A stretch of DNA of 49,296 nucleotides, taken from JAPUDQ01 sp964552765 (GTDB taxonomy: Bacteria; Patescibacteriota; Saccharimonadia; Saccharimonadales; Saccharimonadaceae). The stretch covers positions 1 to 49,296 of the forward strand of contig CAZKIA010000003.1 in assembly GCA_964552765.1 (NCBI GenBank), given 5' to 3'. The translations under genes were made by a program, and so were the position numbers. Under the pieces are notes generated by a model. That model saw only the letters and a list, made by a program, of their open reading frames with translations. It did not search any database and had not been told where the DNA came from. Positions 34,677 through 41,932 of the stretch are shown in pieces (within the stretch, counting starts at the first letter, position 1; every line of letters begins with the position of its first letter).

Positions 34677-35517
34677 ATAGACGCCAACGATTACCGCCAA
34701 GAGAGTGAATAAGCCCGCGTATTTCGAGCATAGTGAGTGTTGTTGAGAAGTCGTGCGGCTCTAGGCCAGAGGCAGATTGCAGTTCTTCACCATCAGATAT
34801 GCCTGATTGTAGCAATTGCAACAAAGTAGTTTCTGCATCATTTTGGCCAAGCAATATTTTCTGCTGACCTGTCAACCCTAAGCTTTCTAGTAGTAAATCA
34901 ATGGTTACGATAGGAGTAGCGCCCTGTGCGATCATTGCATTACAGCCGGCCGAGAGAGGACTCGTAATCGGTCCGGGTACAACATAGATATCTCTGCCCT
35001 GTTCAAGCGCGTGCGTAACCGTACTCATGGTGCCACTTCGGATAGATGCTTCTGTGACAATAACTGCGTCGCTAAGCCCGCAGACCAGTCGATTGCGATG
35101 GAGGAAATCATAGGGTCGAGGCGTATGACCGTTTTCGTATTCACTGATCAGCGCACCGTTACTTTGGATGCGCGATGCCAGTTGAAGATTGGTGCGAGGA
35201 TAAGGAGTATCGAGCCCACTTGGCAGTACTGCAACGGTCGTTCCACCTGCTTCAAGGGCACTTGTATGGGCAATTGAATCAACGCCAATTGCCATACCAC
35301 TTACAACGAGAACACCACGCGAAGCCAGGGCGCTTGCAATCTGTTCGGTGACAGTTCTGCCGTAGGCGGTGGGGCGGCGCGTGCCCACGATTGCGACTGT
35401 TAATTGAGGTGGTGATGGTAGTGATCCACTATAGTATAAGCTTTTTGGAGGATTAGCAATAGTCGTCAATCTCTTGAGAAAATTATGCTCATCTGGACGG
35501 ATATCATTGATCTTCAT
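34675..35517 (-). CDS. dprA: DNA processing protein DprA
   Basis: Loads RecA on incoming single-stranded DNA in natural transformation. The Rossmann domain shows VGTRRPTAYGRTV, SGMAIGVDSIAHTSALEAGG, VLPSGLDTPYPRTN, LISEYENG and SGTMSTVTHALEQGRDIYVVPG, all family hallmarks. The C-terminal ~60 residues look like the DprA winged helix. The start is ATG 35517 (MKINDIRP); upstream codons in frame overlap the divergent ncRNA promoter. At 280 aa it lacks most of the N-terminal SAM domain. With the TraG-like ATPase it is in line with DNA uptake being important to this lineage. Confidence 0.95.
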   Translation of the reverse strand: MKINDIRPDEHNFLKRLTTIANPPKSLYYSGSLPSPPQLTVAIVGTRRPTAYGRTVTEQIASALASRGVLVVSGMAIGVDSIAHTSALEAGGTTVAVLPSGLDTPYPRTNLQLASRIQSNGALISEYENGHTPRPYDFLHRNRLVCGLSDAVIVTEASIRSGTMSTVTHALEQGRDIYVVPGPITSPLSAGCNAMIAQGATPIVTIDLLLESLGLTGQQKILLGQNDAETTLLQLLQSGISDGEELQSASGLEPHDFSTTLTMLEIRGLIHSLGGNRWRL

Positions 35518-35538
35518 ATGAATTTGTGGGGAAAAGTG

Positions 35539-35575
35539 TTGACATAAGTACTTATACGTGCTACTATAGTGCACG
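35539..35575 (+). promoter_or_regulatory. strong promoter of the orphan ncRNA, with two palindromes
   Basis: TTGACA (35539-35544), exactly 17 bp, TACTAT (35562-35567). The perfect 12-bp palindrome ATAAGTACTTAT (35544-35555) fills the spacer. A second inverted repeat, CGTGC (35557-35561) and GCACG (35571-35575), brackets the -10 box. Both could be operators. Transcription would start near 35574. Confidence 0.75.
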
Positions 35576-35950
35576 GTGAGTTATATTTAATATAACTTAA
35601 TGCACCTTATACCCCCATTTAACACTATTCTTCGGAATAATGTTAGGGTGCGTACCAGCGATTAAAGTTTTCTACCCTCCACTTTAATCACCAGTCTGGT
35701 GCGCATACTAACCCCTTTAACTTTATCCGCCAGCGTTGTTTACAATGTTGGTGGGTACCCGAATAGTATGTTCTCTGCGAGGATATACTACAGGCGGACC
35801 TCTTACGGCGAGTATAAAAGTACTGATACTTATCAGGCGCAGGCTGCGTATATCAATACAGCCATGACGCTTCGCTCGGGATGCCCGGGTGGGTTGAAGG
35901 GTCAAACAGCGCTTTCAGGTGATGCCCACCCTTACCTGGAAGCGCTTTTT
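35574..35950 (+). ncRNA. unassigned structured RNA, about 375 nt
   Basis: A stand-alone transcription unit without a plausible ORF start. Helices: AGTTATAT 35579-35586 with ATATAACT 35590-35597; GCACC 35602-35606 with GGTGC 35647-35651 enclosing 35621-35629 with 35636-35644, capped by a C(TTCG)G tetraloop; GCGTACCAG 35650-35658 with CTGGTGCGC 35696-35704 enclosing GATTAAAGT 35660-35668 with ACTTTAATC 35681-35689; 35728-35738 with 35743-35753; and the 13-bp terminator at 35908. GGGTGGG (35887-35893) is perfectly complementary to CCCACCC (35925-35931) in the terminator loop, so a pseudoknot is possible. RNase P, tmRNA, SRP and 6S hallmarks were looked for and not found. Confidence 0.6.
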
Positions 35951-35952
35951 GA
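35908..35952 (+). terminator. intrinsic terminator of the ncRNA
   Basis: AGCGCTTTCAGGT (35908-35920) pairs with ACCTGGAAGCGCT (35934-35946), 13 bp with one G-T, followed by a run of T. Classical form. Confidence 0.85.
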
Positions 35953-35971
35953 TTTGTATTTTGATGTGGTG

Positions 35972-36028
35972 TTGCAAAAATAATTATTATTGCAACAAAT
36001 TTGCAATATACAGTGAGAGGATTATGCT
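35972..36028 (+). promoter_or_regulatory. ZIP promoter with three TTGCAA operators
   Basis: TTGCAA occurs at 35972, 35990 and 36001. The last is the -35 box; 16 bp on is the -10 TATGCT (36023-36028), 9 nt from the ATG. The first two form GTTGCAA-N12-TTGCAAC, an inverted repeat. The same 18-bp phasing recurs at the fur promoter. Confidence 0.65.
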
Positions 36029-36037
36029 AGAAACTAT

Positions 36038-36787
36038 ATGAATGATTATCTCCTCATGGTGCTGGCGATTGTCGCCGGTAGTCTCATCTCTTTGCTTGGC
36101 GGCGCGCTGATATTTATTAGCAAGCGTTCTCGGCAGCGGGCGATCAATATTGCCCTGCCCTTTGGCGCTGGTGCACTACTGGCCGCGGCGTTTTTTGATC
36201 TGTTACCCGAGAGCTTTGAGCTCGGCGATCCACGGCGGATGCTGCTATGGGCGCTCATCGGCTTTACAACATTTTTTATACTAGAGCGAACGGCCAGTTG
36301 GTTTCATCACCATCACCATCATGATCCAGGACACCAAGACGAGCAGCAAAACCGCCTATTGATGGTGGGTGATCTCCTGCACAACATGATCGACGGTGTG
36401 GCGATAGGCGCGGCATTTTTATCAAATCCTGCAACAGGGCTTATCACCACACTCGCGGTAAGTGCTCACGAGATACCAAAAGAGCTTGGCACCTTTGGTA
36501 TCCTCCTCTCGCGTGGCTGGCGTGACCGGAAAGTATTTCTCGCTAACCTCGCAACAGCCGCCGGGACATTGATGATGGCTTCGATTGTGCACCTGGGCGG
36601 CAGCACACTACACTTGCCTGAGGCGGAATTGCTAGCCCTCACTAGTGGAATATTTATCTACATTGCCGCAAGCGATATTATCCCCGACATCCACGAGCAG
36701 CCGCGACGCCTGGGGACGCTACAGGCGATGGTGCTTGTGATAGGTATGGTATTTGTCGGCGGTATTATCCACCTGCTGCATGTTTAG
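36038..36787 (+). CDS. ZIP-family metal transporter, 249 aa
   Basis: Imports Zn2+ or Fe2+ across the membrane. Eight predicted helices; a cytoplasmic histidine cluster (HHHHHHDPGH) between helices 3 and 4; the helix-4 signature HNMIDGVAIG and the helix-5 signature AHEIPKELGTF, which carry the metal site. It converges with a Fur-family regulator gene (4-base overlap of the 3' ends), and both promoters share TTGCAA operators, so repression by that regulator when metal is plentiful is likely. Confidence 0.93.
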   Translation: MNDYLLMVLAIVAGSLISLLGGALIFISKRSRQRAINIALPFGAGALLAAAFFDLLPESFELGDPRRMLLWALIGFTTFFILERTASWFHHHHHHDPGHQDEQQNRLLMVGDLLHNMIDGVAIGAAFLSNPATGLITTLAVSAHEIPKELGTFGILLSRGWRDRKVFLANLATAAGTLMMASIVHLGGSTLHLPEAELLALTSGIFIYIAASDIIPDIHEQPRRLGTLQAMVLVIGMVFVGGIIHLLHV

Positions 36788-37341
36788 GTATCTTCGGTAT
36801 CGGTAAAGCCCTTGTACTGATCTTCTTCTTGTAGCTTTTCCATCAACGGATCGCGAGGGCGTAGGCGCTTCATCGACTTGATGCCATAGGCTAGTACTGC
36901 TCTGGCGGCAGACTGGTCATTGGAGTCGTCGCCTCGACAGTCGCCGCAGAGACCGCGTAGTTCTACGGCGTGTTCGGCGATCTGATAGCCTGCTTCACTG
37001 GCCGCATCCTCGAGGGCTCGCTCTAATTTATTTGAATCAAAATCAGTCACTTTCTGACAGCGCACACAAGTAATGTGGTGGTGATGTGGCACAAGGGTAT
37101 CGCCTAGTTCGTAGCGTCGTACCCATTTGACCATGCTGCTGCGTATCAGCCCAGCAGTCTCAAGCGCTTCAAGGTTACGATATACCGAACTTCGGGGGAA
37201 TTGCGACAATGTTGCAGATAGCTCTGCAGCGCTTTTGGGTTGGGTATGGCTACGACCAAGTTCGGTAATAAGTGCCAAACGGGGGTAGGTTATGCGTAGT
37301 CCAGCGGATTGCAGTTGTTTACGGATCGTTGCTTCGTCCAT
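36784..37341 (-). CDS. Fur-family metalloregulator (possibly Zur)
   Basis: Winged-helix repressor that binds DNA when loaded with metal. The N-terminal domain has RITYPRLALITEL and SSVYRNLEALETAGLI (recognition helix). Then come HHHHITCVRCQK and, near residue 130, CGDCR, giving the two CxxC motifs of the structural zinc site. A ~50-residue charged C-terminal extension is unusual. The pairing with a ZIP transporter suggests a zinc or iron sensor; the gene neighbourhood favours Zur but the sequence alone does not decide. Confidence 0.9.
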   Translation of the reverse strand: MDEATIRKQLQSAGLRITYPRLALITELGRSHTQPKSAAELSATLSQFPRSSVYRNLEALETAGLIRSSMVKWVRRYELGDTLVPHHHHITCVRCQKVTDFDSNKLERALEDAASEAGYQIAEHAVELRGLCGDCRGDDSNDQSAARAVLAYGIKSMKRLRPRDPLMEKLQEEDQYKGFTDTEDT

Positions 37342-37351
37342 GAGTACCCTC

Positions 37352-37398
37352 TAGTATACTATGCTGCACCAGTGTTGCAATAATCGACGTAGTTGCAA
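37352..37398 (-). promoter_or_regulatory. fur promoter with paired TTGCAA operators
   Basis: Minus strand: -35 TTGCAA (37380-37375), 16 bp, -10 TATACT. A second TTGCAA at 37393-37398 is 18 bp away, the same spacing as at the ZIP gene. A 14-bp direct repeat, GCACCAGTGTTGCA, occurs at 37366 and 37428. Autoregulation is likely. Confidence 0.65.
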
Positions 37399-37441
37399 AT
37401 GGAAATAAATATTTTATAGACGAATACGCACCAGTGTTGCA

Positions 37442-38014
37442 TTAATTATCGGTCGTGATTGTCTTGTGGGTTGTTGGGTCAAAGGTTCCGTCGAGGAAGC
37501 TATCAATAACAGAGGTGATCTTCACTTGGAGTGCATCCAGCTGTTCGGATTCGGATTTAGAAAAGTTTGCCAACACAAAATCAGCATCATCTATGCGGTC
37601 GCGCAGGTCGTTGTATACTCCTATTCGCAGGCGTGCTGTGTCTGGGCCAATATGATCATTGATAGATTTGATACCGTTGTTACCAGCATCGCTCCCGCCC
37701 TGGCGAGTCCGCAGCGTACCAAATGGCAGCATTAACTCATCGTGAATAATGAGGATATCGTGTGGGGGGATTTTATAAAAATCAGCCAATGCCCGCACCG
37801 CTTCACCCGACAGGTTATAGTAGGTGGTGGGCTTTGCCATGATGACTTTTTCCGAGCCGTGAGTAAATTCTGCTACACAGGCTTTGAATTTAGATTTTAG
37901 CTGAAATTGCACTCCCCTATTCTCCCCATACTGGCTTAGGCTCCAAAAGCCAATGTTGTGGCGAGTAAAACGGTATTTTTCCTCAGGGTTACCAAGTCCG
38001 ACGATGAGTTTCAT
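37442..38014 (-). CDS. pth: peptidyl-tRNA hydrolase
   Basis: Recycles tRNA by cleaving peptidyl-tRNA released from stalled ribosomes. MKLIVGLGNPEEKYRFTRHN begins the protein, with the catalytic His in RHNIGF. KPTTYYNLSGEAV, ILIIHDELMLPFG (catalytic Asp) and GGSDAGNNGIKSI are also as expected. The length of 190 aa is typical. It starts 3 bases after the der stop, so the two are co-transcribed. Confidence 0.95.
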   Translation of the reverse strand: MKLIVGLGNPEEKYRFTRHNIGFWSLSQYGENRGVQFQLKSKFKACVAEFTHGSEKVIMAKPTTYYNLSGEAVRALADFYKIPPHDILIIHDELMLPFGTLRTRQGGSDAGNNGIKSINDHIGPDTARLRIGVYNDLRDRIDDADFVLANFSKSESEQLDALQVKITSVIDSFLDGTFDPTTHKTITTDN

Positions 38015-38017
38015 TGG

Positions 38018-39433
38018 TTAGTCCTTTTCTTGGCGGAAGCTAAACATTATCGGCGTACCGGTAAAATCATAGTGTTCACGAACTTGGCGCTCGAGGTAGC
38101 GCTTGTACGACCAATGGAGCAACTTGAGATTGCCGCCAAAAATGACGAACCATGGTGGCGCAGTGTCGGTCTGCACCATGTAGCGAAGCTTTGGAAAGGT
38201 ATTTTTGAGCCCTGCGGGTGGGTGCTTGTGTACGCAGCGCTGCAGTATGTCATTGAGGGCGCGCGTTTTGATCTCCTGGTGGCGGCGACTGTCGATCTGT
38301 GTAGCCAGCTCAAAAATCTGCGTGACATTTTGGCCAGTGACCGAGCTTGTAAATAGCAGCGGCGCCCATGGCACAAAGGCAAAGTCGTAGGCAATCTGGC
38401 GGGTGAGTTGGTCGGCAAGTTTGGGGTCTTTGTCCTCAATTGAATCCCATTTACTGATGACGATCACCAGGCCTTTACCGGCTTCTTTGATGATACCCGC
38501 TAGCTTTTGGTCAAGCTGAGTACTGTGTTCGTTCACATCCATCAGGAGGAAACACACATCTGACTCTTCGATGGCCTGCAGGGTACGCAGAACTGAAAAC
38601 TTCTCAATACCGACCTCTTGTTTGCCAGAGCGACGAATACCGGCGGTGTCGAGTAGCTCGATAGCGCGTCCTTTGTACGTCACGCCGACACGGTTGACAT
38701 CGCGGGTAGTGCCGGCGACGTTGGCGACGATGGCTTGTTGTTTGCCAGCTAGCGTGTTAAAAAGAAAGCTCTTGCCAACATTGGGGCGACCAATCAGCGC
38801 AATACGAAGCGCCTGGCTCTCAGTGGTTGCTCCCTGCTGGCTACTGGCAGGTGGTAACGCAGATACGATCGTAGACATAAGCGTATCAATACCAACGGCA
38901 TGTTCGGCGCTGGTACGAATAATCGTGCTAATGCCGAGGCGACGAAATTCGTCGCTTGGCAGTGCTCCTTTGAGGTCGGTTTTGTTGATGACGAGGATAA
39001 CGGGCTTTTTACTGCGGAGGGCTTTTTTAGCGATGGTGCGGTCTTGGTCACTGGGGTATTGTGTACCGTCAACGGTGACGATGATAACATCAGCAAGCTC
39101 GGTCGCTTCAGTGATTTGCTCTTGAATACTGGCTTCAAATTCGTCTTCGGCAGTTTTGAGCCCAGCGGTATCGACAAGCCAGAAGGATTGGCTTGTGCTA
39201 GCTGCTGCGCGCGCAGCAGCTTTGGCAGGCTTGGAGAAGTGAGGCTTTCTTCCCTCTTCCCTCTTCCCTCTTCCCTCTGGTGACAATGTAATCCTACGAA
39301 TTACATTGTCGCGCGTTGTCCCAGCCTCACGAGCAACGACAGCTTCTTGTGAGCCGTATATGCGGTTAAAGAGACTAGATTTGCCGACATTGGTTTGGCC
39401 GACAATCGCGACAGTGGGGAGTTTTTGTGACAT
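38018..39433 (-). CDS. der: ribosome assembly GTPase Der (EngA)
   Basis: Double GTPase for 50S subunit maturation. G1 loops are GQTNVGKSS and GRPNVGKSF, with G3 DTAGLK and DTAGIR, G4 NKTD and SKWD, and a C-terminal KH-like domain ending in the PIMFSFRQEK segment. In the first G domain, between ITLS and FWLVDTAGL, there is a ~30-residue insertion with EGRGKREEGRK encoded by a heptanucleotide repeat (39252-39278) and then an Ala-rich run. The start is ATG 39433; TATACT lies 9 nt upstream. At 471 aa it is longer than the norm because of the insertion. Confidence 0.96.
   Translation of the reverse strand: MSQKLPTVAIVGQTNVGKSSLFNRIYGSQEAVVAREAGTTRDNVIRRITLSPEGRGKREEGRKPHFSKPAKAAARAAASTSQSFWLVDTAGLKTAEDEFEASIQEQITEATELADVIIVTVDGTQYPSDQDRTIAKKALRSKKPVILVINKTDLKGALPSDEFRRLGISTIIRTSAEHAVGIDTLMSTIVSALPPASSQQGATTESQALRIALIGRPNVGKSFLFNTLAGKQQAIVANVAGTTRDVNRVGVTYKGRAIELLDTAGIRRSGKQEVGIEKFSVLRTLQAIEESDVCFLLMDVNEHSTQLDQKLAGIIKEAGKGLVIVISKWDSIEDKDPKLADQLTRQIAYDFAFVPWAPLLFTSSVTGQNVTQIFELATQIDSRRHQEIKTRALNDILQRCVHKHPPAGLKNTFPKLRYMVQTDTAPPWFVIFGGNLKLLHWSYKRYLERQVREHYDFTGTPIMFSFRQEKD
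39252..39278 (-). repeat. heptanucleotide repeat inside der, about 3.9 units
   Basis: CCCTCTT (coding AAGAGGG) in tandem at 39252, 39259, 39266 and 39273. It is the same unit and almost the same length as in topA, and is read in a frame that again gives GRGKREEGR-like residues. Confidence 0.9.
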
Positions 39434-39462
39434 ATACCCTTCAGTATAACAGATATAAACCA

Positions 39463-39491
39463 TTTACAAAAGTGTAATTTTGTGATACTAT
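39463..39491 (+). promoter_or_regulatory. promoter of the three-gene GC-rich cassette
   Basis: TTTACA (39463-39468), 17 bp, TACTAT (39486-39491). Divergent from der. Confidence 0.6.
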
Positions 39492-39543
39492 AAAAATAGT
39501 TGCTTCGGAGAGTCTGAGGCACGTACCAAAGACAGGAGATGTC

Positions 39544-39678
39544 ATGTCCAAGGACGACAAGAACAAGTACCCCAAGGGGTCACGACAGAACCCCCGCGTC
39601 ATGCCGCCCAGCTCGCAAGCGGGCCTCCAGGCCATTGTCAACCGTCGGGGCGGCCCTGTGCCGCCGATCAAGCGGTGA
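39544..39678 (+). CDS. GC-rich small basic protein, 44 aa
   Basis: First gene of cassette C. AGGAGATGTCATG gives a good ribosome site. The product is Lys/Arg- and Pro-rich (MSKDDKNKYPKGSRQNPRVM at the start, GGPVPPIKR at the end), likely disordered. C/G-ending codons throughout support real coding. Function unknown. Confidence 0.55.
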   Translation: MSKDDKNKYPKGSRQNPRVMPPSSQAGLQAIVNRRGGPVPPIKR

Positions 39679-39683
39679 GGGCT

Positions 39684-39854
39684 ATGGCTGAGAATCAGCC
39701 TCCGGTCCAGAGCGGCAGCGCCAAGTGCATGGAGGGATTGCATTCACAGTGTAGTTACTGTGCATGCAGCTGCCACCATGGCAACGCGCGGATTATCGTC
39801 GCACGGACAATGGGGTTCCATCGTCCGCCGCTCGGCCCACCAGCGAGCCTCTGA
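39684..39854 (+). CDS. GC-rich small Cys/His-rich protein, 56 aa
   Basis: Second gene of cassette C, 5 bases after the first. CSYCACSCHH in the middle, with an earlier Cys, gives a compact Cys/His cluster that could bind zinc. The stop shares a base with the next ATG (TGATG), which supports translational coupling. Unrecognised family. Confidence 0.5.
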   Translation: MAENQPPVQSGSAKCMEGLHSQCSYCACSCHHGNARIIVARTMGFHRPPLGPPASL

Positions 39855-40099
39855 TGGCGGTCATCTTCATTGGGACTACAAAGGTCATCAGTGACATCAT
39901 TCGTGATGATGACCCGATTCCGAGTGACATGCTCGGTGCCCACATACCTATCTCTGGCCAGAAGGCATTTGACGCCCTCAAGCGACACGGACATTCCGGT
40001 CACTACGTCAGAGGATCGGACGTGTTCGTACCAGTGAGTCCACGAGATGTGAACAACAGATCAGTCCTTAGTATAATCGTATGGCATGCCATGGACTGA
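39854..40099 (+). CDS. GC-rich small protein, 81 aa
   Basis: Third gene of cassette C. It starts at ATG 39854 within TGATG. The sequence begins MAVIFIGTTKVISDIIRDDD and continues with GQKAFDALKRHGHSGHYVRG, suggesting a small alpha/beta protein. Codon preference becomes less extreme toward the end. A 13-bp hairpin follows. Unrecognised family. Confidence 0.55.
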   Translation: MAVIFIGTTKVISDIIRDDDPIPSDMLGAHIPISGQKAFDALKRHGHSGHYVRGSDVFVPVSPRDVNNRSVLSIIVWHAMD

Positions 40100-40113
40100 A
40101 CGTGCTCCTTCCA

Positions 40114-40146
40114 GGTGGGGCTCTCTAGAAATTAGAGAGCCCCACC
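40114..40146. terminator. 13-bp hairpin after cassette C
   Basis: GGTGGGGCTCTCT (40114-40126) pairs perfectly with AGAGAGCCCCACC (40134-40146). No U-tract on either side. It lies between the cassette and the convergent rluB-like gene. Confidence 0.65.
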
Positions 40147-40161
40147 GCACCACCAACTTAT

Positions 40162-40891
40162 TTAACGAATTTCAACGAGCGTCGGCTCGTTATTTTTTAT
40201 GTCATGCAGCGAATATGGCCCAAAATGGGTGCGGTGCAGATACGTCACGGTGTAGCCAAGGGCAGCAAAGGTGCGACGAATCTGGCGATTGCGGCCTTGG
40301 GTCATGGTGACTTCGTAGCGTATACTCTTCCCGTTTTCCGCTTTCCCCTTCCCGCTTGTTTCGGGCTCAATCCGTGTTACCGAAAATTGGCTATTCCCAT
40401 CAGGTAACTCGATACCATGATCCGAAATCATTTGCTGATGTAGTGGTGCAAGCGGGTGGTCGAGCTCTACCTCGTACACTTTGGTTTTGACAAAACTCGG
40501 GTGGGTCATGCGATGAGCCAGATCGCCGTCATCGGTCAAAACGATAAGCCCTGAGCTATCGCGGTCGAGCCGACCAACGGTTTTCAGAGCATGGTATTTT
40601 GGTGGCAATAGCGAATAAATTGTCGGTGAATCTCCCTGCTGGCGACGTGAGCAAACATACCCGATAGGCTTGTCCATGAGGAGGTACGTGTAGGATGCGG
40701 TGCNNNNNNNNNNCGGTGCTCGTGATCTTCACTCCATTGAGGGTTACGATATCTGTTGGTTGCACCTGGGATCCTAGGGATACGATGGCTTCATTGACAC
40801 GCACCCGGCCTTTGGCGATAGCCTCATCGGCTTCACGACGAGACAGCCCGGCATGGTGGGCAATGAATTTATTGAGACGAGTTGAAGACAT
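40162..40891 (-). CDS. rluB: RluB/RsuA-like pseudouridine synthase, interrupted by a sequencing gap
   Basis: Isomerises a uridine in rRNA to pseudouridine. The N-terminal S4 domain (RLNKFIAHHAGLSRREADEA) lies at 40714-40891, and the catalytic part at 40162-40703 has LLMDKPIGYVCSR, VGRLDRDSSGLIVLTDDGDL (catalytic Asp) and QGRNRQIRR. Ten N at 40704-40713 break the frame. The same CGGTGC lies on both sides of the gap; merging the two copies restores one uninterrupted frame reading KITSTASYTYLLMDKP. So this is one gene and the break is an assembly artefact. A degenerate heptad repeat near 40327-40357 encodes SGKGKAENGKS. Confidence 0.88.
40704..40713. other. assembly gap (10 N)
   Basis: A run of ten N flanked by the direct repeat CGGTGC. 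It probably marks an unmerged overlap between contigs rather than missing sequence. Confidence 0.95.
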
Positions 40892-40915
40892 GTATTCTAG
40901 TATATATCACGCGTA

Positions 40916-41887
40916 CTAGGCAGTTGGTGGCATCGGAGGTACAGGCGGTGGTGGTGGAGGTGGCACTACGGGGTGTGGCATATCGGCCTGGGTTGCTTCA
41001 CCGCTGATAATACCAGAAGTATCAACACTAACTGTTGGAATACCTGATGGATCCATAGGCTGGGCTGGGGCTGGAGCTTGAGGCTGAAAGTTGTTGAGCT
41101 GCTGTGCGATAGCTTGTTGTTCGGCAGCGGCAGATTGTACTGGCGTGACATCGAGAGCGAGACCAGCTTCTTTAGCGATCTCTTTATCAAGAAGTTCATT
41201 GATATTGATAGGGTTGATAGCTGGGTTATTGATAGGCTCGATGATACGTGCACGAGCCTGAGGAGCCTTTGGAGGACTCATCGGGGCGTTAGCCGCGGGA
41301 ACAGGCAATGGGTTTGAGCCAGGCGCTTGGGGGGGCTGCGGGGCCGTAGGGGGCTGTGGCTGAGGAGCGGGAGGTTGAGGAGGAGAAACAGGTGGGTTGG
41401 GATAGGCAGCGGCGGGCGCTACAGCGGTCGGCGCGGGTAATGGTGCTGTCGGTGCAGCTACAGGCGCGGTTTGTGGCGGTGCGGCAACAGGTTGAGGCGC
41501 AGGAGCTGGTGCGGCAGGGCCATCTTCAAGTATTTCGTGCACGACACGAACGACATCTTCGATGCCGACTTGTGATTTAACGAGATAACGATCGGCACCA
41601 AGCTGCTCGCCACGCAATCGTTGATCCTCAGAACTAAGAGCGGTCATCATGATGACACGGATATTACGTGTCTCGGTTGTTGATCGTAGGATATCGAGGA
41701 GGTCGAAACCACTGATCTTTGGCATCATAACGTCACTGATAATCAACTGTGGGCGCTCTTTGATCGCCATGGCAAGGGCTTCTTCACCGTCTCCAGCCGA
41801 TACGATATCGTATCCTTCGGCCAATAATCGTACGCCATAGATTTCGCGTAGACTTTTATCGTCTTCGACAAGCATAATTTTCGTCAT
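40916..41887 (-). CDS. response regulator with long proline-rich tail, 323 aa
   Basis: The N-terminal ~125 residues are a receiver domain: acidic pair in VEDD, phospho-acceptor Asp52 in IISDVMMP, Thr/Ser in MMTALSSED and Lys in YLVKSQ. The remaining ~200 residues have no DNA-binding domain and consist of Pro/Ala/Gln-rich low-complexity sequence with a short charged patch (NINELLDKEIAKEAG) and a final PPPPPPVPP run. Output is therefore likely protein-protein contact. It lies 45 bases after the histidine kinase gene and is its probable partner. The kinase also ends in a PVAPP-rich tail. Confidence 0.9.
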   Translation of the reverse strand: MTKIMLVEDDKSLREIYGVRLLAEGYDIVSAGDGEEALAMAIKERPQLIISDVMMPKISGFDLLDILRSTTETRNIRVIMMTALSSEDQRLRGEQLGADRYLVKSQVGIEDVVRVVHEILEDGPAAPAPAPQPVAAPPQTAPVAAPTAPLPAPTAVAPAAAYPNPPVSPPQPPAPQPQPPTAPQPPQAPGSNPLPVPAANAPMSPPKAPQARARIIEPINNPAINPININELLDKEIAKEAGLALDVTPVQSAAAEQQAIAQQLNNFQPQAPAPAQPMDPSGIPTVSVDTSGIISGEATQADMPHPVVPPPPPPPVPPMPPTA

Positions 41888-41932
41888 ATTACCCCCTACT
41901 ATAATTGCTTATCACTAAAAAATCTATAGTGG

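Noticed and set aside
35574..35950. Identity of the RNA as RNase P RNA or tmRNA
   Set aside because: The conserved RNase P core words and the tmRNA tRNA-like ends with a T-loop and CCA were looked for and not seen. A divergent form cannot be excluded without a covariance-model search.
35699..35983. A 94-codon open frame inside the orphan RNA region
   Set aside because: It has no ribosome site, begins within a strong helix, runs through the intrinsic terminator and shows no protein-like codon pattern, so a noncoding reading fits better.
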